A DNA stretch of 64,000 bases from Alphaproteobacteria bacterium (GCA_016124315.1 WGNW01000025.1:1-64000); one strand, 5' to 3'. Shown: positions 10,749 to 20,709, counted from the stretch's first letter. Numbers and translations are program-made. Notes: generated by a model from the letters alone, not told the origin.

Positions 10749-11558
10749 CTAAGGCCACGCCTCCGCCAGCCTGCCGCCGACGCGTACCGGCGCCACGCGC
10801 AGCGCCTTCCCGGTGGCGTCGTCGCTCTCCACGAACACCCCGCACAGGGTCGCATCGCCGTTTGCGGTCACGAAGCGGCCGCCGCCGATCTTGGTGGTGA
10901 AGCGGCGGAGCGGCTCCTCTTTCTCCATGCCGATCACCGAATTGTAGTCGCCGCACATGCCGGCGTCGGTCTGGTAGGCGGTGCCGCCCGGCAGGATCTG
11001 CGCGTCGGCGGTGGGCACGTGGCTGTGGGAGCCCACCACCAGCGAGGCCCGCCCGTCGGCGAAATGGCCCATGGCCATCTTCTCGGAGGTCGCCTCCGCA
11101 TGGATGTCGATCAGCACGAAGTCGGCCCGCCTGCCCAGCGTGAACTCGGAGAGCGCCTGATCCACCATGCGGAACGGATCGTCAAGGGGGTCCATGAAGA
11201 TCCGCCCCATGATGTTGATGATCGCCACGGTCTGGCCGCCCCGCGCCATGAAGATGGCGGCGCCCTGACCGGGCGTCCCCTCGGGGAAGTTGAGCGGCCG
11301 CATGATGCGCGGCTCGGCGTCGATGAAATCGAGGATCTCGCGCTGGTCCCAGCTGTGGTTGCCGCCGGTGAGCACGTCGACGCCACCCTGCAGCAGGCGG
11401 TTGGCGATGTCGCTGGTGATGCCGAAGCCGCCCGCCGAGTTCTCGCCGTTGGCGACCACGAAATCCAGGTCGAGCCGCTCGCGGATGCCGGGCAGCCGGT
11501 CGAGCAGCGCCTCGCGCCCGGCACGGCCGACGATGTCGCCGAAGTAGACGAACCTCAC
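10749..11558 (-). CDS. YmdB family metallophosphoesterase (TIGR00282 type)
   Basis: Calcineurin-like phosphodiesterase family; Bacillus YmdB hydrolyses 2',3'-cyclic nucleotides. The 269 residues show the metal-binding blocks GDIVGRAGR, VVANGENSAGGFG, GGNHSWD and the His cluster VVGSHSHVPTADA, plus the conserved GMCGDYNSVIGM. It overlaps the end of the 5-formyl-THF cyclo-ligase gene by 4 bases, so the two are coupled. Substrate in this organism is unknown. Confidence 0.88.
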   Translation of the reverse strand: MRFVYFGDIVGRAGREALLDRLPGIRERLDLDFVVANGENSAGGFGITSDIANRLLQGGVDVLTGGNHSWDQREILDFIDAEPRIMRPLNFPEGTPGQGAAIFMARGGQTVAIINIMGRIFMDPLDDPFRMVDQALSEFTLGRRADFVLIDIHAEATSEKMAMGHFADGRASLVVGSHSHVPTADAQILPGGTAYQTDAGMCGDYNSVIGMEKEEPLRRFTTKIGGGRFVTANGDATLCGVFVESDDATGKALRVAPVRVGGRLAEAWP

Positions 11559-12139
11559 AAGCCTGTCTTTCCGAATTCAGTCACACCTTCCTCCGTCACC
11601 AGCAGGTCGAGCAGCTGATCGTGCGCCTGCGCCGGCAGCGACGCCACCCGCTGTCCCGCATAGGCCAGCCCGACCGCCAACACCCCGCCGGTGCGGCGCA
11701 AATGGGCCAGGGCGCGGTCGTAGCAGCCGGCGCCGTAGCCCAGGCGGTGCCCCGCCTCGTCATAGGCGAGAAGCGGCACGAGGACAATATCCGGCCGCAC
11801 CGCCTCGGCGCGTGTCTCGGGCACGCGGACGCCGAAGGTGCCGGGCATCAGGGAGTCGCCCTCGTGCCAGGCGCGGAAGACGAGACCCTCCTGGGTGTCG
11901 ACTACGACGGGGAGGCTGCAACACCAGCCGGCCGCATCGAGGAAGCTCATCAATGGCATCGGATTGACCTCCGACCGCGTCGGCGCATAGCCGGCGATGG
12001 TGCGCGGCGGCTTCAGCAGGACGCGCGACGCGAACGCCAGCACGAGACGTTCGCCGATGTCGCCGTGGCGCGCGGCGAGATCGTCGCGCACGGCCACGGC
12101 GCGGCGGCGAAGCTCCGTCTTCGTCAGATCTGCGGACAT
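11555..12139 (-). CDS. fau: 5-formyltetrahydrofolate cyclo-ligase
   Basis: Converts 5-formyl-THF to 5,10-methenyl-THF with ATP. The 194-residue protein begins MSADLTKTELRRRAVAVRDDL, has the substrate loop YAPTRSEVNPMPL, and carries the signature YGAGCYDRALAHLR near residue 135. It is the gene immediately downstream of 6S RNA, an arrangement conserved across many proteobacteria, and is probably cotranscribed with it from upstream of zapA. Confidence 0.93.
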   Translation of the reverse strand: MSADLTKTELRRRAVAVRDDLAARHGDIGERLVLAFASRVLLKPPRTIAGYAPTRSEVNPMPLMSFLDAAGWCCSLPVVVDTQEGLVFRAWHEGDSLMPGTFGVRVPETRAEAVRPDIVLVPLLAYDEAGHRLGYGAGCYDRALAHLRRTGGVLAVGLAYAGQRVASLPAQAHDQLLDLLVTEEGVTEFGKTGL

Positions 12140-12161
12140 GGGCCTGGCATGGATATCAAGT

Positions 12162-12327
12162 GCAGTGGGACCGCCGCGACCGTAGGTCTTCGAGATTCCT
12201 CTGTGGCCTGTATGAACAGGTGGGCGCCGTTTGACGAAACCAGGGTTCCGCCAGGGACAGCTCCCGTCGAGGTTGGTATCGCCCCAGGGAATTTGACGCG
12301 CCTACGCGAGGGGCAGTACCCACTGCC
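12162..12327 (-). ncRNA. ssrS: 6S RNA
   Basis: Regulatory RNA that mimics an open promoter and sequesters the housekeeping RNA polymerase. The interval between zapA and fau has no open gene but can fold, on the minus strand, into a long closing stem. GCAGTGGG (12326-12319) pairs perfectly with CCCACTGC (12169-12162), and the stem continues with ACTGCC against GGCGGT. Just inside it lies TTCCCTGGGGCGATACC, which resembles the conserved 5' side of the central bubble in E. coli 6S RNA (CCCCTGAGCCGATA). The position between zapA and a fau homologue is the classical one. Ends are set by the closing stem and may be off by some bases. Confidence 0.85.
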
Positions 12328-12336
12328 TGTAGGTAT

Positions 12337-12639
12337 TTAGGCGGATTCCAGGCGGCCGGCAATATGCTCTATCTCGCCGGCCAGGCTGTCGAGATCGCCG
12401 AGGTGGGAGACGAGATCGCCCTGGGACAGTCTGGCGCCCCCGCTCTCGTTGACCTCGTCGAGCATGATGATGCTGGCCATCAGGATCAGCTTGGCCTCGC
12501 CCACCTGGCCGAGCGCCCCGGCGAGCTGCACCACCCGCTGGTCGATGGTCTGCGCCAGCTCGCGCAGGCGCTCCTGTTCGCCTTCGCTGCAGGTGAACTG
12601 ATAGGGGGTGTTGTTGACGGTGAGGGTGACCTGGGCCAT
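12337..12639 (-). CDS. zapA: Cell division protein ZapA
   Basis: Small protein that bundles FtsZ filaments at midcell. The 100 residues begin MAQVTLTVNNTPYQFTCSEGEQERLRELAQTID, the ZapA N-terminal fold, followed by a long helical segment (AKLILMASIIMLDEVNE) that forms the antiparallel coiled coil. It follows the coiled-coil gene at 12650 by 10 bases and precedes 6S RNA. Confidence 0.92.
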   Translation of the reverse strand: MAQVTLTVNNTPYQFTCSEGEQERLRELAQTIDQRVVQLAGALGQVGEAKLILMASIIMLDEVNESGGARLSQGDLVSHLGDLDSLAGEIEHIAGRLESA

Positions 12640-12649
12640 TGCTGCCTCC

Positions 12650-12940
12650 CTAGCGTACCAGCGCGCGGCGCAGCGACCCGATCACCTCGTCGAGCCGGCC
12701 GGCCGCCTGGCTGTTGCGGTCCTCGAGGGTCCGGCACTTGGCTTCCAGCGCCGCGATCCGCTGTCGCAGCGCGCCGTTCTCGCTGCGCAGCTCTTCGCAT
12801 TCCGAGCGCAGGTGCGACGCCTCGGCGGCCGACATGCCGCCGGTGCGCATCGCCACCGCGCGATTCAATCGCTCCAGCGCCGTTTTCAGGCGTTTCGTGG
12901 CTTCCGAGAGCGCTTCCGTCGATTCCGGGTTGGCCGTCAT
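12650..12940 (-). CDS. Small coiled-coil protein, DUF4164-like
   Basis: A 96-residue, largely helical protein with heptad character (LRSECEELRSENGALRQRIAALEAKCRTLEDRN). Short coiled-coil proteins of the DUF4164 type precede zapA in many alphaproteobacteria, and this one sits 10 bases ahead of zapA on the same strand. That context suggests a role in or near cell division, but no function is established. Family assignment rests on size, composition and position. Confidence 0.75.
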   Translation of the reverse strand: MTANPESTEALSEATKRLKTALERLNRAVAMRTGGMSAAEASHLRSECEELRSENGALRQRIAALEAKCRTLEDRNSQAAGRLDEVIGSLRRALVR

Positions 12941-13055
12941 GCCGACTCCCCGCCTCTTTATCTATGATCAATGGGTTATAAACCAGTTCTCGCCTCAAAT
13001 GATAGAGGCGTGGTGAACCATCCGTTACTTGCCCCGGACCGGCGGCGCTTCCCGG

Positions 13056-13083
13056 TTGACCTGCCTTGCCCGTTGAGTATTGT
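13056..13083 (+). promoter_or_regulatory. Candidate sigma-70 type promoter for tkt
   Basis: TTGACC (13056-13061) and TATTGT (13078-13083) are separated by 16 bases and lie about 50 bases upstream of the transketolase ATG. This is the best match in the divergent region between the zapA block and the tkt-gap-pgk block. Pattern evidence only. Confidence 0.5.
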
Positions 13084-13133
13084 GGCGCCACCTGCGGACC
13101 CGGAGAGTCCGCGCACGGAGAATACACCAGACA

Positions 13134-15140
13134 ATGACTCAGACCTCCGCCGTCTCGACCGCCGAGACCGTTACCCTCCGCGACATGGCGAATGCCGTCC
13201 GGGCGCTATCGATGGATGCCGTCCAGGCCGCGAATTCGGGTCATCCGGGCATGCCGATGGGCATGGCGGACGTCGCCACGGTGCTGTTCACCGAGTTCCT
13301 CAAGTTCGACCCGCGAAACCCGGGCTGGCCCGACCGCGACCGGTTCGTGCTGTCGGCCGGGCACGGCTCCATGCTGCTCTATTCGCTGCTCTGGCTGACC
13401 GGCTACGACAGCGTGTCGCTGGACGACATCCGCAATTTCCGCCAGCTCGGCAGCCCCTGCGCCGGCCACCCGGAATACGGCCACGTCCCCGGCGTCGAGA
13501 CCACCACCGGCCCGCTGGGCCAGGGCATCGCCACCGCGGTCGGCATGGCGCTGGCCGAGCGGATGCAGGCCGCCCGCTTCGGCGGCGACGTGGTCGACCA
13601 CCATACCTACGTGATCGCCGGCGACGGCTGCCTGATGGAAGGCATCAGTCAGGAGGCCATCTCGCTGGCCGGCCACCTGCGCCTGTCCAAGCTGATCGTG
13701 CTGTTCGACGACAACGGCATCTCCATCGACGGGCCGACCAGCCTCGCCACCTCGGAGGACCAGCAGGCCCGGTTCCGCGCGGCCGGCTGGAACGCCGTCG
13801 GCGTGGATGGTCACGACCCGGCCGCGGTCGCCCAGGCGATCCGGGGCGCCCAGTCCTCCGACAGGCCCACCATGATCGCCTGCCGCACCGTCATCGGCTA
13901 CGGCGCGCCCAACAAGCAGGGCACCGCGTCGACCCACGGCTCGCCGCTGGGTGACGTCGAGATCGCCGCCGCCCGCGAACGGCTGGGCTGGACGGCCGCG
14001 CCGTTCGACGTGCCCGGCGAGGTGCTCGACGCGTGGCGTTCCGCCGGCGCCCGCGGCGCCGCCGCCCGGAACGCATGGCAGGCCCGCCATGCCGCCCTCG
14101 CCGCCCAGGCGCGCGCCGAGTTCGACCGCCGCCAGCGGGGCGACCTGCCCGCCGGCCTGGACGACGCCATCGCCGCCTACAAGCGCGAGCTGGTGGGCAA
14201 GCCGGTCAACGTGGCCACCCGCAAGGCGTCCGAGATGGCGCTCGAGGTGATCAATGCCACGGTGCCCGAGACGGTGGGCGGCTCGGCCGACCTGACCGGC
14301 TCGAACAATACGAGGACCAAGGCGCAGCAGCCGGTGACGCCGGACGACTTCGGCGGCTCGTTCATCCACTACGGCGTGCGCGAGCACGGCATGGCCGCGG
14401 CCATGAACGGCCTGGCGTTGCATGGCGGCCTGATCCCCTACAGCGGCACCTTCCTGGTGTTCACCGACTACTGCCGGCCGGCGATCCGCCTGTCCGCGCT
14501 GATGGGCCAGCGGGTGGTCTACGTGATGACCCACGATTCCATCGGCCTGGGCGAGGACGGGCCGACCCACCAGCCGGTGGAGCACCTGGCGAGCCTGCGG
14601 GCCATGCCCAACATCAACGTATTCCGCCCGGCCGACGCGGTCGAGACGGCGGAGTGCTGGCAGCTCGCGCTCGAATCCCGCGGCACCCCGTCGGTGCTCG
14701 CGCTCAGCCGGCAGAACCTGCCGCAGGTCCGTCTGACCGACGCCGCCGGCAACGCCTGCGCCCGCGGCGCCTACGTGCTGCTGCCCGCCGACGGCGAGGC
14801 CAGGGTCACCCTGTTCGCCACCGGTTCCGAAGTAGGCATCGCCGTCGACGCCCGCGCCCGGCTGCAGGAAGCAGGCATTCCGACGCGGGTGGTGTCGGTG
14901 CCCTCGTTCGAGCTGTTCGAGCGCCAGCCGGACGACTACCGCGCCACGGTCCTCGGCCGGAATACGGTGCGCATCGCCGTCGAGGCCGGCGTCAGGCAGG
15001 GCTGGGAGCGCTTCATCGGCGAGGACGGCGCGTTCGTCGGCATGAGCGGCTTCGGCGCCTCGGCGCCGGCCAAGGCGCTGTACGAGCACTTCGGCATCAC
15101 CGCCGACCACGTCGTCGCCGAGGCCAAGGCACGTCTTTAA
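13134..15140 (+). CDS. tkt: Transketolase
   Basis: Thiamine-diphosphate enzyme transferring two-carbon ketol units in the pentose phosphate pathway. The 668 residues show the N-terminal block [19 protein letters not shown], the ThDP motif [16 protein letters not shown], the central pyrimidine-binding region with [18 protein letters not shown], and [18 protein letters not shown]. The ATG at 13134 starts [12 protein letters not shown]; an upstream in-frame ATG at 13080 overlaps the candidate promoter and is rejected. It is followed 32 bases later by gap. Confidence 0.96.
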   Translation: MTQTSAVSTAETVTLRDMANAVRALSMDAVQAANSGHPGMPMGMADVATVLFTEFLKFDPRNPGWPDRDRFVLSAGHGSMLLYSLLWLTGYDSVSLDDIRNFRQLGSPCAGHPEYGHVPGVETTTGPLGQGIATAVGMALAERMQAARFGGDVVDHHTYVIAGDGCLMEGISQEAISLAGHLRLSKLIVLFDDNGISIDGPTSLATSEDQQARFRAAGWNAVGVDGHDPAAVAQAIRGAQSSDRPTMIACRTVIGYGAPNKQGTASTHGSPLGDVEIAAARERLGWTAAPFDVPGEVLDAWRSAGARGAAARNAWQARHAALAAQARAEFDRRQRGDLPAGLDDAIAAYKRELVGKPVNVATRKASEMALEVINATVPETVGGSADLTGSNNTRTKAQQPVTPDDFGGSFIHYGVREHGMAAAMNGLALHGGLIPYSGTFLVFTDYCRPAIRLSALMGQRVVYVMTHDSIGLGEDGPTHQPVEHLASLRAMPNINVFRPADAVETAECWQLALESRGTPSVLALSRQNLPQVRLTDAAGNACARGAYVLLPADGEARVTLFATGSEVGIAVDARARLQEAGIPTRVVSVPSFELFERQPDDYRATVLGRNTVRIAVEAGVRQGWERFIGEDGAFVGMSGFGASAPAKALYEHFGITADHVVAEAKARL

Positions 15141-15172
15141 TACAAGAGCTTCTGAATACGGAGAGTAGAAGA

Positions 15173-16186
15173 ATGACCGTTCGGGTTGCCATCAATGGGT
15201 TCGGCCGCATCGGCCGCCTTGTCCTGCGGGCGATCATCGAGAACAGCAAGGACGACATCCATGTCGTCGGCATCAACGACCTCGGCTCCGTTCAGGACAA
15301 CGCCTTCCTGCTGAAGTACGACTCCGTCCACGGCCCGTTCCCGGCCGCCATCAACGTCGACGGCGACGCCATGGACGTGGGCCAGGGTCCCATCCGGGTC
15401 ACTGCCGAGCGCGACCCGTCCAAGCTGCCCTGGAAGGAACTGGACGTGGACATCGCCTTCGAGTGCACCGGGATATTCACCAAGGGCGACAAGGCCGCCG
15501 CCCATCTGGCCGCCGGCGCCCGCAAGGTGCTGATCTCGGCGCCGGGCACGGACGTCGACCTGACCACCGTCTACGGCGTCAACCACGACAAGCTGGAAGC
15601 CGGCCACAAGATCGTCTCCAACGCGTCGTGCACCACCAACTGCCTGGCGCCGGTCGCCAAGGTGCTGCACGAGGCCGTCGGCATCGAGTCGGGCTTCATG
15701 ACCACGGTGCACGCCTACACCGGCGACCAGAACCTGGTCGACACCCTGCACAAGGACCCGCGCCGCGCCCGCGCCGCCGCCCTGTCGATCATCCCGGCGA
15801 CCACCGGCGCGGCCAAGGCCGTCGGCCTGGTGCTGCCCGAGCTGAAGGGCAAGCTGGACGGCACCGCCGTGCGCGTGCCCACGCCCAACGTCTCGATGAT
15901 CGACCTGAAGTTCATCGCCAAGCGCGAGACGTCGGCCGAGGAGATCAACGAGGCGGTGAAGCAGGCGGCGTCGGGCAACGATCCGCTCGCCCAGGTGCTG
16001 CGCGTGGTCGACGAGCCCTGCGTCTCCATCGACTTCAACCACAATCCGGCGAGTTCCAGCTTCGACCTGACCCAGACCCATGTGGTGTCCGGCAAGCTGG
16101 TGCGGGTGCTGAGCTGGTACGACAACGAGTGGGGCTTCTCCAACCGGATGTCGGACACCGCCCGCATCATGGCCAGCCTGGGCTGA
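15173..16186 (+). CDS. gap: Glyceraldehyde-3-phosphate dehydrogenase
   Basis: Interconverts glyceraldehyde-3-phosphate and 1,3-bisphosphoglycerate. The 337 residues begin [15 protein letters not shown] (NAD-binding loop) and hold the active-site [12 protein letters not shown] with the catalytic Cys at residue 153, and the C-terminal [12 protein letters not shown]. Asn-Asp (residues 35-36) after the second strand is typical of NAD-dependent forms. The ATG is preceded by GGAGAG. It lies in the tkt-gap-pgk row, 4 bases ahead of pgk. Confidence 0.96.
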   Translation: MTVRVAINGFGRIGRLVLRAIIENSKDDIHVVGINDLGSVQDNAFLLKYDSVHGPFPAAINVDGDAMDVGQGPIRVTAERDPSKLPWKELDVDIAFECTGIFTKGDKAAAHLAAGARKVLISAPGTDVDLTTVYGVNHDKLEAGHKIVSNASCTTNCLAPVAKVLHEAVGIESGFMTTVHAYTGDQNLVDTLHKDPRRARAAALSIIPATTGAAKAVGLVLPELKGKLDGTAVRVPTPNVSMIDLKFIAKRETSAEEINEAVKQAASGNDPLAQVLRVVDEPCVSIDFNHNPASSSFDLTQTHVVSGKLVRVLSWYDNEWGFSNRMSDTARIMASLG

Positions 16187-16190
16187 CGCC

Positions 16191-17393
16191 ATGAGCCCGG
16201 ACGGCGGCCTGAAGCGCTTCCGTACCCTCGACGACCTCAACGTCGCCGGCAAGACGGTCCTGGTCCGCGCCGACCTCAACGTGCCCATGCGGGACGGCGA
16301 GGTCACCGACGACACCCGCATCCGCTCGGTGGTGCCGACCCTCAAGGCGATCCTCGCCAAGGGCGGCAAGGTCGTCGTGCTGTCCCATTTCGGCCGGCCC
16401 AAGGGCAAACGCGTGCCGGAAGCCTCGCTGCGCCCGGTGGTCGAGCCGCTGGCCCGCGCCGTCGGCCGCCCGGTCGCCTTCGCCGAGGACTGCGTCGGCG
16501 AGGATGCGGCGAAGGCGGTGAAGGGCCACGACGTGGTGCTGCTGGAGAACCTGCGCTACCACGCCGGCGAGGAAGCCAACGGCGAGGGCTTCGCGGCCAA
16601 GCTCGCCGAGCTCGGCGACGCCTACGTCAACGACGCCTTCTCGGTCTCGCACCGCGCCCACGCCAGCGTCGAGGCGATCACCCGTCACCTGCCCTCGGCG
16701 GCCGGCCTCAGCATGCAGGCGGAGCTGGAGGCGCTGGAGCGGGCGCTGCACAACCCGGACCGCCCCGTCGCCGCCATCGTCGGCGGCGCCAAGGTCTCGA
16801 CCAAGCTCGAGGTGCTGGGCGCGCTGGTCAACAAGATGGACTACCTGATCATTGGCGGCGGCATGGCCAACACCTTCCTGCACGCCAAGGGCGTCGACGT
16901 GGGCGTGTCGCTGTGCGAGAAGGACCTGAAGGACAAGGCGCTCGAGGTGATGGCCCGCGCCCGCTCCACCGCCTGCAAGATCCTGCTGCCCATCGACGCG
17001 GTGGTGGCCCAGGAACTGGCGCCCAACGTGCCGGTGCGCGAGGTGCCCGTCCGCGAGGTCGAGGATGACGACATGATCCTCGACATCGGCTCGGACACCA
17101 TCGAGGAGCTGAAGCACACCCTGCGCCGCTGCAAGACGCTGCTGTGGAACGGCCCGCTGGGCGCGTTCGAGACTCGCGGCTTCGACGTCGGCACGGTGGC
17201 GCTCGCCCGCGAGGCGGCACGGCTGACCCGCGACGGCAACCTGCTGTCGGTGGCGGGCGGCGGCGACACGGTGGCGGCGCTGCACCATGCCGGCGTGGCG
17301 CAGGACTTCAGCTATATTTCCACGGCGGGCGGCGCCTTCCTCGAATGGCTCGAGGGCAAGGAACTGCCGGGCGTGAAGGCACTGCAGGCCTGA
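16191..17393 (+). CDS. pgk: Phosphoglycerate kinase
   Basis: Makes ATP from 1,3-bisphosphoglycerate. The 400 residues show VLVRADLNVPMRDGEV near the N-terminus, LSHFGRPKGK, VAAIVGGAKVSTKLEVL, WNGPLGAFE and the nucleotide-binding SVAGGGDTVAAL. Length and motifs are standard. It starts 4 bases after gap and ends 72 bases before fba, with a GC-rich hairpin in the gap. Confidence 0.96.
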   Translation: MSPDGGLKRFRTLDDLNVAGKTVLVRADLNVPMRDGEVTDDTRIRSVVPTLKAILAKGGKVVVLSHFGRPKGKRVPEASLRPVVEPLARAVGRPVAFAEDCVGEDAAKAVKGHDVVLLENLRYHAGEEANGEGFAAKLAELGDAYVNDAFSVSHRAHASVEAITRHLPSAAGLSMQAELEALERALHNPDRPVAAIVGGAKVSTKLEVLGALVNKMDYLIIGGGMANTFLHAKGVDVGVSLCEKDLKDKALEVMARARSTACKILLPIDAVVAQELAPNVPVREVPVREVEDDDMILDIGSDTIEELKHTLRRCKTLLWNGPLGAFETRGFDVGTVALAREAARLTRDGNLLSVAGGGDTVAALHHAGVAQDFSYISTAGGAFLEWLEGKELPGVKALQA

Positions 17394-17465
17394 CGGGGCC
17401 AACCGGACCGCCGCGGTCCGCCTGTATATTCTAGACTGTGACCCATCGGTCGAGGGAAGAGCACC

Positions 17466-18386
17466 ATGAAGATTACCCGCACCGTCAAACAGATCCTGAG
17501 CTGGTACGAGTCGGACAATCCCGGCACCAAGGCCAACCTGGCCCGCATCCTGATGACGGGCAAGCTCGGTGGCACCGGCAAGCTGGTCATCCTGCCGGTC
17601 GACCAGGGCTTCGAGCACGGCCCGGCGCGCAGCTTCGCGCCGAACCCGCCGGCCTACGACCCGCACTACCACTTCCAGCTCGCCATCGACGCCGGCCTCA
17701 ACGCCTTCGCCACGCCGCTCGGCATGATCGAGGCGGGCGCGGCCACCTTCGCCGGTCAGATCCCCCTGATCATGAAGGTCAACTCGTCCAACTCGCTGGC
17801 CAGCGCCAAGGACCAGGCGATCACCGGCAGCGTCGCCGACGCCCTCCGCCTCGGCTGCTCGGCCATCGGCTTCACCATCTATCCGGGCTCGGAATACTGC
17901 TTCGAGATGATGGAGGAGATCCGCGACCTGGCCGAGGAGGCCAAGTCGGTGGGCCTGGCCGTGGTGGTGTGGTCCTATCCGCGCGGCGGCAGCCTCTCGA
18001 AGGAAGGCGAGACGGCCATGGACATCTGCGCCTACGCCGCCCACATGGCGGCCCTGCTGGGCGCCCACATCATCAAGGTCAAGCTGCCCACGGACTTTCT
18101 GGAGCAGCCCGAGGCCAAGAAGGTCTACGAGAAGCAGGGCATCGACCTGTCCACCCAGGCGGCGCGGGTGAAGCACGTCATGCAGTCGGCGTTCCACGGC
18201 CGGCGCATCGTGGTGTTCTCCGGCGGCGCGGCCAAGGGCGCCGACTCGGTGTTCGAGGACGCCCGCGCCATCCGCGACGGCGGCGGCAACGGCTCGATCA
18301 TCGGCCGCAACACCTTCCAGCGGCCGCGCGAGGAAGCCATCGCCATGCTCAACAGCATCATCCGCATCTATCAGGGCAAGGAATGA
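17466..18386 (+). CDS. fba: Class I fructose-bisphosphate aldolase (DhnA type)
   Basis: Schiff-base aldolase that splits fructose-1,6-bisphosphate. The 306 residues match the archaeal/DhnA-type class I family rather than the zinc class II enzyme: [41 protein letters not shown], and [11 protein letters not shown] carrying the likely Schiff-base Lys. GGGAAGAGCACC precedes the ATG. It directly follows pgk and overlaps thiE by 4 bases. Confidence 0.93.
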   Translation: MKITRTVKQILSWYESDNPGTKANLARILMTGKLGGTGKLVILPVDQGFEHGPARSFAPNPPAYDPHYHFQLAIDAGLNAFATPLGMIEAGAATFAGQIPLIMKVNSSNSLASAKDQAITGSVADALRLGCSAIGFTIYPGSEYCFEMMEEIRDLAEEAKSVGLAVVVWSYPRGGSLSKEGETAMDICAYAAHMAALLGAHIIKVKLPTDFLEQPEAKKVYEKQGIDLSTQAARVKHVMQSAFHGRRIVVFSGGAAKGADSVFEDARAIRDGGGNGSIIGRNTFQRPREEAIAMLNSIIRIYQGKE

Positions 18387-19030
18387 GCGACGGGGGGCGC
18401 GAGCGGACGCGGCTCTACCTGATCACGCCGCCCCAGATCGACCCCTCCCCGTTTTCGGAAACCCTGACCGAGGCGCTGGAGGGCGGCGACGTCGCCTGCC
18501 TCCAGCTCCGCCTGAAGAACGTGCCCGAGGCCGAGGTGCGGCTAGCGGCGGAAACCCTGCTGCCCATCTGCCAGGCCTACGACGTGGCGTTCCTGATCAA
18601 CGACGATCCGGTGCTCGCCAAGGCGGTGGGCGCCGACGGCTGCCATGTCGGGCAGGACGACACGCCCTACGACGAGGCCCGGCGCATCCTGGGCCCGGAC
18701 GCCATCATCGGCGTCACCTGCCACGACAGCCGGCACCTGGCCATGGTAGCGGGCGAGGCAGGCGCCGACTACGTCGCCTTCGGCGCGTTCTTCCCGACCG
18801 CCACCAAGGCTCCCAAGGCGCGGGCGACGCCCGACATCCTGACCTGGTGGCAGGAGCTGATGGAAATCCCCTGCGTCGCCATCGGCGGCATCACCGCCGA
18901 CAACTGCCGGCCGCTGGTGGAGGCGGGCGCCGACTTCCTCGCGGTGGCCGCCGGCGTCTGGGGCCACGACAAGGGCGCCGGCGAGGCGGTGCGCCTGTTC
19001 AACGCCATCTTCGACGAGATGACAGGCTAG
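18383..19030 (+). CDS. thiE: Thiamine phosphate synthase (ThiE family)
   Basis: Joins the thiazole and pyrimidine halves of thiamine. The 215-residue TIM-barrel has [59 protein letters not shown] and the phosphate-binding [14 protein letters not shown]. The ATG at 18383 overlaps the fba stop (ATGA), so expression is coupled to aldolase. Some alphaproteobacterial genes at this place are ThiE-like paralogues of unproven activity. No other thi gene is in the window. Confidence 0.85.
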   Translation: MSDGGRERTRLYLITPPQIDPSPFSETLTEALEGGDVACLQLRLKNVPEAEVRLAAETLLPICQAYDVAFLINDDPVLAKAVGADGCHVGQDDTPYDEARRILGPDAIIGVTCHDSRHLAMVAGEAGADYVAFGAFFPTATKAPKARATPDILTWWQELMEIPCVAIGGITADNCRPLVEAGADFLAVAAGVWGHDKGAGEAVRLFNAIFDEMTG

Positions 19031-19058
19031 ATTATCGGCTTTGTTATCGCCCCCCCCC

Positions 19059-19229
19059 TCAACGGTCATCATCGCCGACAAGTCGACGGCCAGTAGCGAC
19101 CGGCAGGAACAGCCTGTTCGGTTCATCGTCGAACGGGATGAACCCGTGATGCCGGTAGAAGCGGACGGCCAATGGGCGTACACGGCAATTGAAGAATCCC
19201 GCCGTTGCCAGTCCCGGCCCATCACCCTA
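19059..19229 (-). pseudogene. Decayed 3' fragment of a GNAT acetyltransferase
   Basis: The 322-base space between thiE and suhB has no complete gene. On the minus strand, one frame from about 19229 down to a TGA at 19061-19059 reads ...PLAVRFYRHHGFIPFDDEP followed by NRLFLPVATGRRLVG. This is the C-terminal end of GNAT toxins of the TacT/DUF1778-associated type. The frame is closed by a stop just upstream and has no start, so only about 45 codons remain. A run of C residues (about 19050-19058) follows the stop. No antitoxin partner remains nearby. Confidence 0.6.
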
Positions 19230-19352
19230 TAGTCCGCGCCGCCGCACGATCCGGCGCCGCCGGCGGCAAGCCGCGGCACCGACCGCCCCGCGCCCAGGGC
19301 CGGAAGCGGCATACAGGAGAGCCTCAGCACAATGGAACGGACCTAATCCCGC

Positions 19353-20180
19353 ATGGCCGTCAAATCCGCGATCATCAACGTCATGGTCAACGCCGCGCTC
19401 AAGGCCGCGCCGCAGCTGGTGCGCGATTTCGGCGAGGTGGAGCAGCTCCAGGTCTCGAAGAAGGGACCGTCCGACTTCGTCTCCACCGCCGACCTGAAGG
19501 CCGAGAAGACGCTGCTGCGCGAACTGAGCAAGGCGCGCCCCGAATTCGGCTTCCTGATGGAGGAGCAGGGCGAGCGCAAGGGCGAGGACGAGACCCAGCG
19601 CTGGATCATCGACCCGCTGGACGGCACCACCAATTTCCTGCACGGCATCCCCCACTTCGCCATCTCCATCGGCTACGAGAAGAGCGGCGAGGTCCTGGCC
19701 GGCGTGATCTACGACCCGGTGAAGGACGAGCTGTTCTGGGCCGAACGCGGCCGCGGCGCCTGGATGAACGACCGGCGGCTGCGGGTCTCCGGCCGCTCCG
19801 ACCTGTCGCAGGCGGTGCTGGCGACCGGCATCCCCCATCATGGACGGGGCGATCACCGGGAGTTCCTCGCCGTCGCCGAGGTGTTCATGGCGCGCACCGC
19901 CGGCATCCGCCGCTTCGGCGCCGCCGCCCTCGACCTGGCCTATGTGGCGGCCGGCCGCTACGAGGGCTTCTGGGAGCTTGGCCTGAGCCCGTGGGACGTG
20001 GCGGCCGGCTCGATCATCGTCCGCGAGGCCGGCGGCTTCGTCACCGACTATGCAGGACGGGACCGGGCGGTGCAGACCGGCGAAGTGCTCGCCGCCAACG
20101 ATCATCTGCATCCGACCCTTTGCAAGCTGATTTCGGAAGCCCGGCGCAGCGCGGCCCGGCCCGCTTCGGCCTCGCAATAG
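19353..20180 (+). CDS. suhB: Inositol monophosphatase family protein (SuhB-like)
   Basis: Mg-dependent phosphatase acting on myo-inositol-1-phosphate; SuhB also takes part in rRNA antitermination in E. coli. The 275 residues show SKKGPSDFVSTADLKAE, the metal-binding WIIDPLDGTTNFLHGIPHF, and the C-terminal SPWDVAAGSIIVREAGG. All metal ligands in the two signatures are present. Context gives no strong hint; it precedes an OmpA-domain gene by 25 bases. Confidence 0.9.
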   Translation: MAVKSAIINVMVNAALKAAPQLVRDFGEVEQLQVSKKGPSDFVSTADLKAEKTLLRELSKARPEFGFLMEEQGERKGEDETQRWIIDPLDGTTNFLHGIPHFAISIGYEKSGEVLAGVIYDPVKDELFWAERGRGAWMNDRRLRVSGRSDLSQAVLATGIPHHGRGDHREFLAVAEVFMARTAGIRRFGAAALDLAYVAAGRYEGFWELGLSPWDVAAGSIIVREAGGFVTDYAGRDRAVQTGEVLAANDHLHPTLCKLISEARRSAARPASASQ

Positions 20181-20205
20181 CCGCCCGACCGCCTATTTCC
20201 CCGGA

Positions 20206-20709
20206 ATGACCCGCTCCTTCGCCACCGTCCGCACCCATGCGCTCGCCGCGCTGTTCCTGCTCGCCGTCGCGGCACCCGCCGCCGCGCAGGACGACCAGGG
20301 CATGAACATCAACATGGACGCCCTGCAGCACCGGCCGGCCGATCAGGCCAAGCCCCCGGCCAAGCCGGCGGAGCAGACGCCAAAGCAGCACAAGACGTTC
20401 ACCGGCAAGTCGGTCACCGTGCTGTTCCAGCCCGGCAGCGACGCCCTCGACGCGGCGGCGACCGAGCGGCTCGACACCGTGGCGGCCACCGCCCCCCACG
20501 GCCAGCGGCTCGAGCTGATGGCCTATGCGGGCACCGCCAAGCAGTCGGCCAGCGAGACCCACCGCCTGGCCCTCAAGCGGGCGATCGCCGTGCGCGGCTA
20601 CCTGATGAAAAAGGGCATGGACGGCACCCGCATCTCGGTGCGGCCGCAGGGACCGGCCGCCGAGGGCGGCGCCCCCGAGCGGGTGGACGTGCGCTACCTG
20701 GCGGAGTGA
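20206..20709 (+). CDS. Secreted OmpA-domain protein
   Basis: A 167-residue protein with a signal peptide (ALAALFLLAVAAPAAAQ), a Pro/Lys-rich linker, and an OmpA-like peptidoglycan-binding domain (VTVLFQPGSDALDAAATERLD, RLALKRAIAVRGYLMKKGMDGTRISVRPQG). The canonical NxxLSxxRA segment is loosely kept as ETHRLALKRA. It lacks a lipobox and a barrel, so it is probably periplasmic. It is convergent with the ABC exporter at 20740. Confidence 0.75.
   Translation: MTRSFATVRTHALAALFLLAVAAPAAAQDDQGMNINMDALQHRPADQAKPPAKPAEQTPKQHKTFTGKSVTVLFQPGSDALDAAATERLDTVAATAPHGQRLELMAYAGTAKQSASETHRLALKRAIAVRGYLMKKGMDGTRISVRPQGPAAEGGAPERVDVRYLAE

Noticed and set aside
13206..15110. 634-codon minus-strand frame opposite transketolase
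   Set aside because: Composition of a shadow frame (Gly/Arg/His/Ala); transketolase motifs are all on the plus strand.
17400..17425. Hairpin CGGACCG-CCG-CGGTCCG after pgk as a terminator
   Set aside because: The stem is good but there is no T run, and fba-thiE seem to continue the unit; it may rather be an attenuation or processing hairpin.
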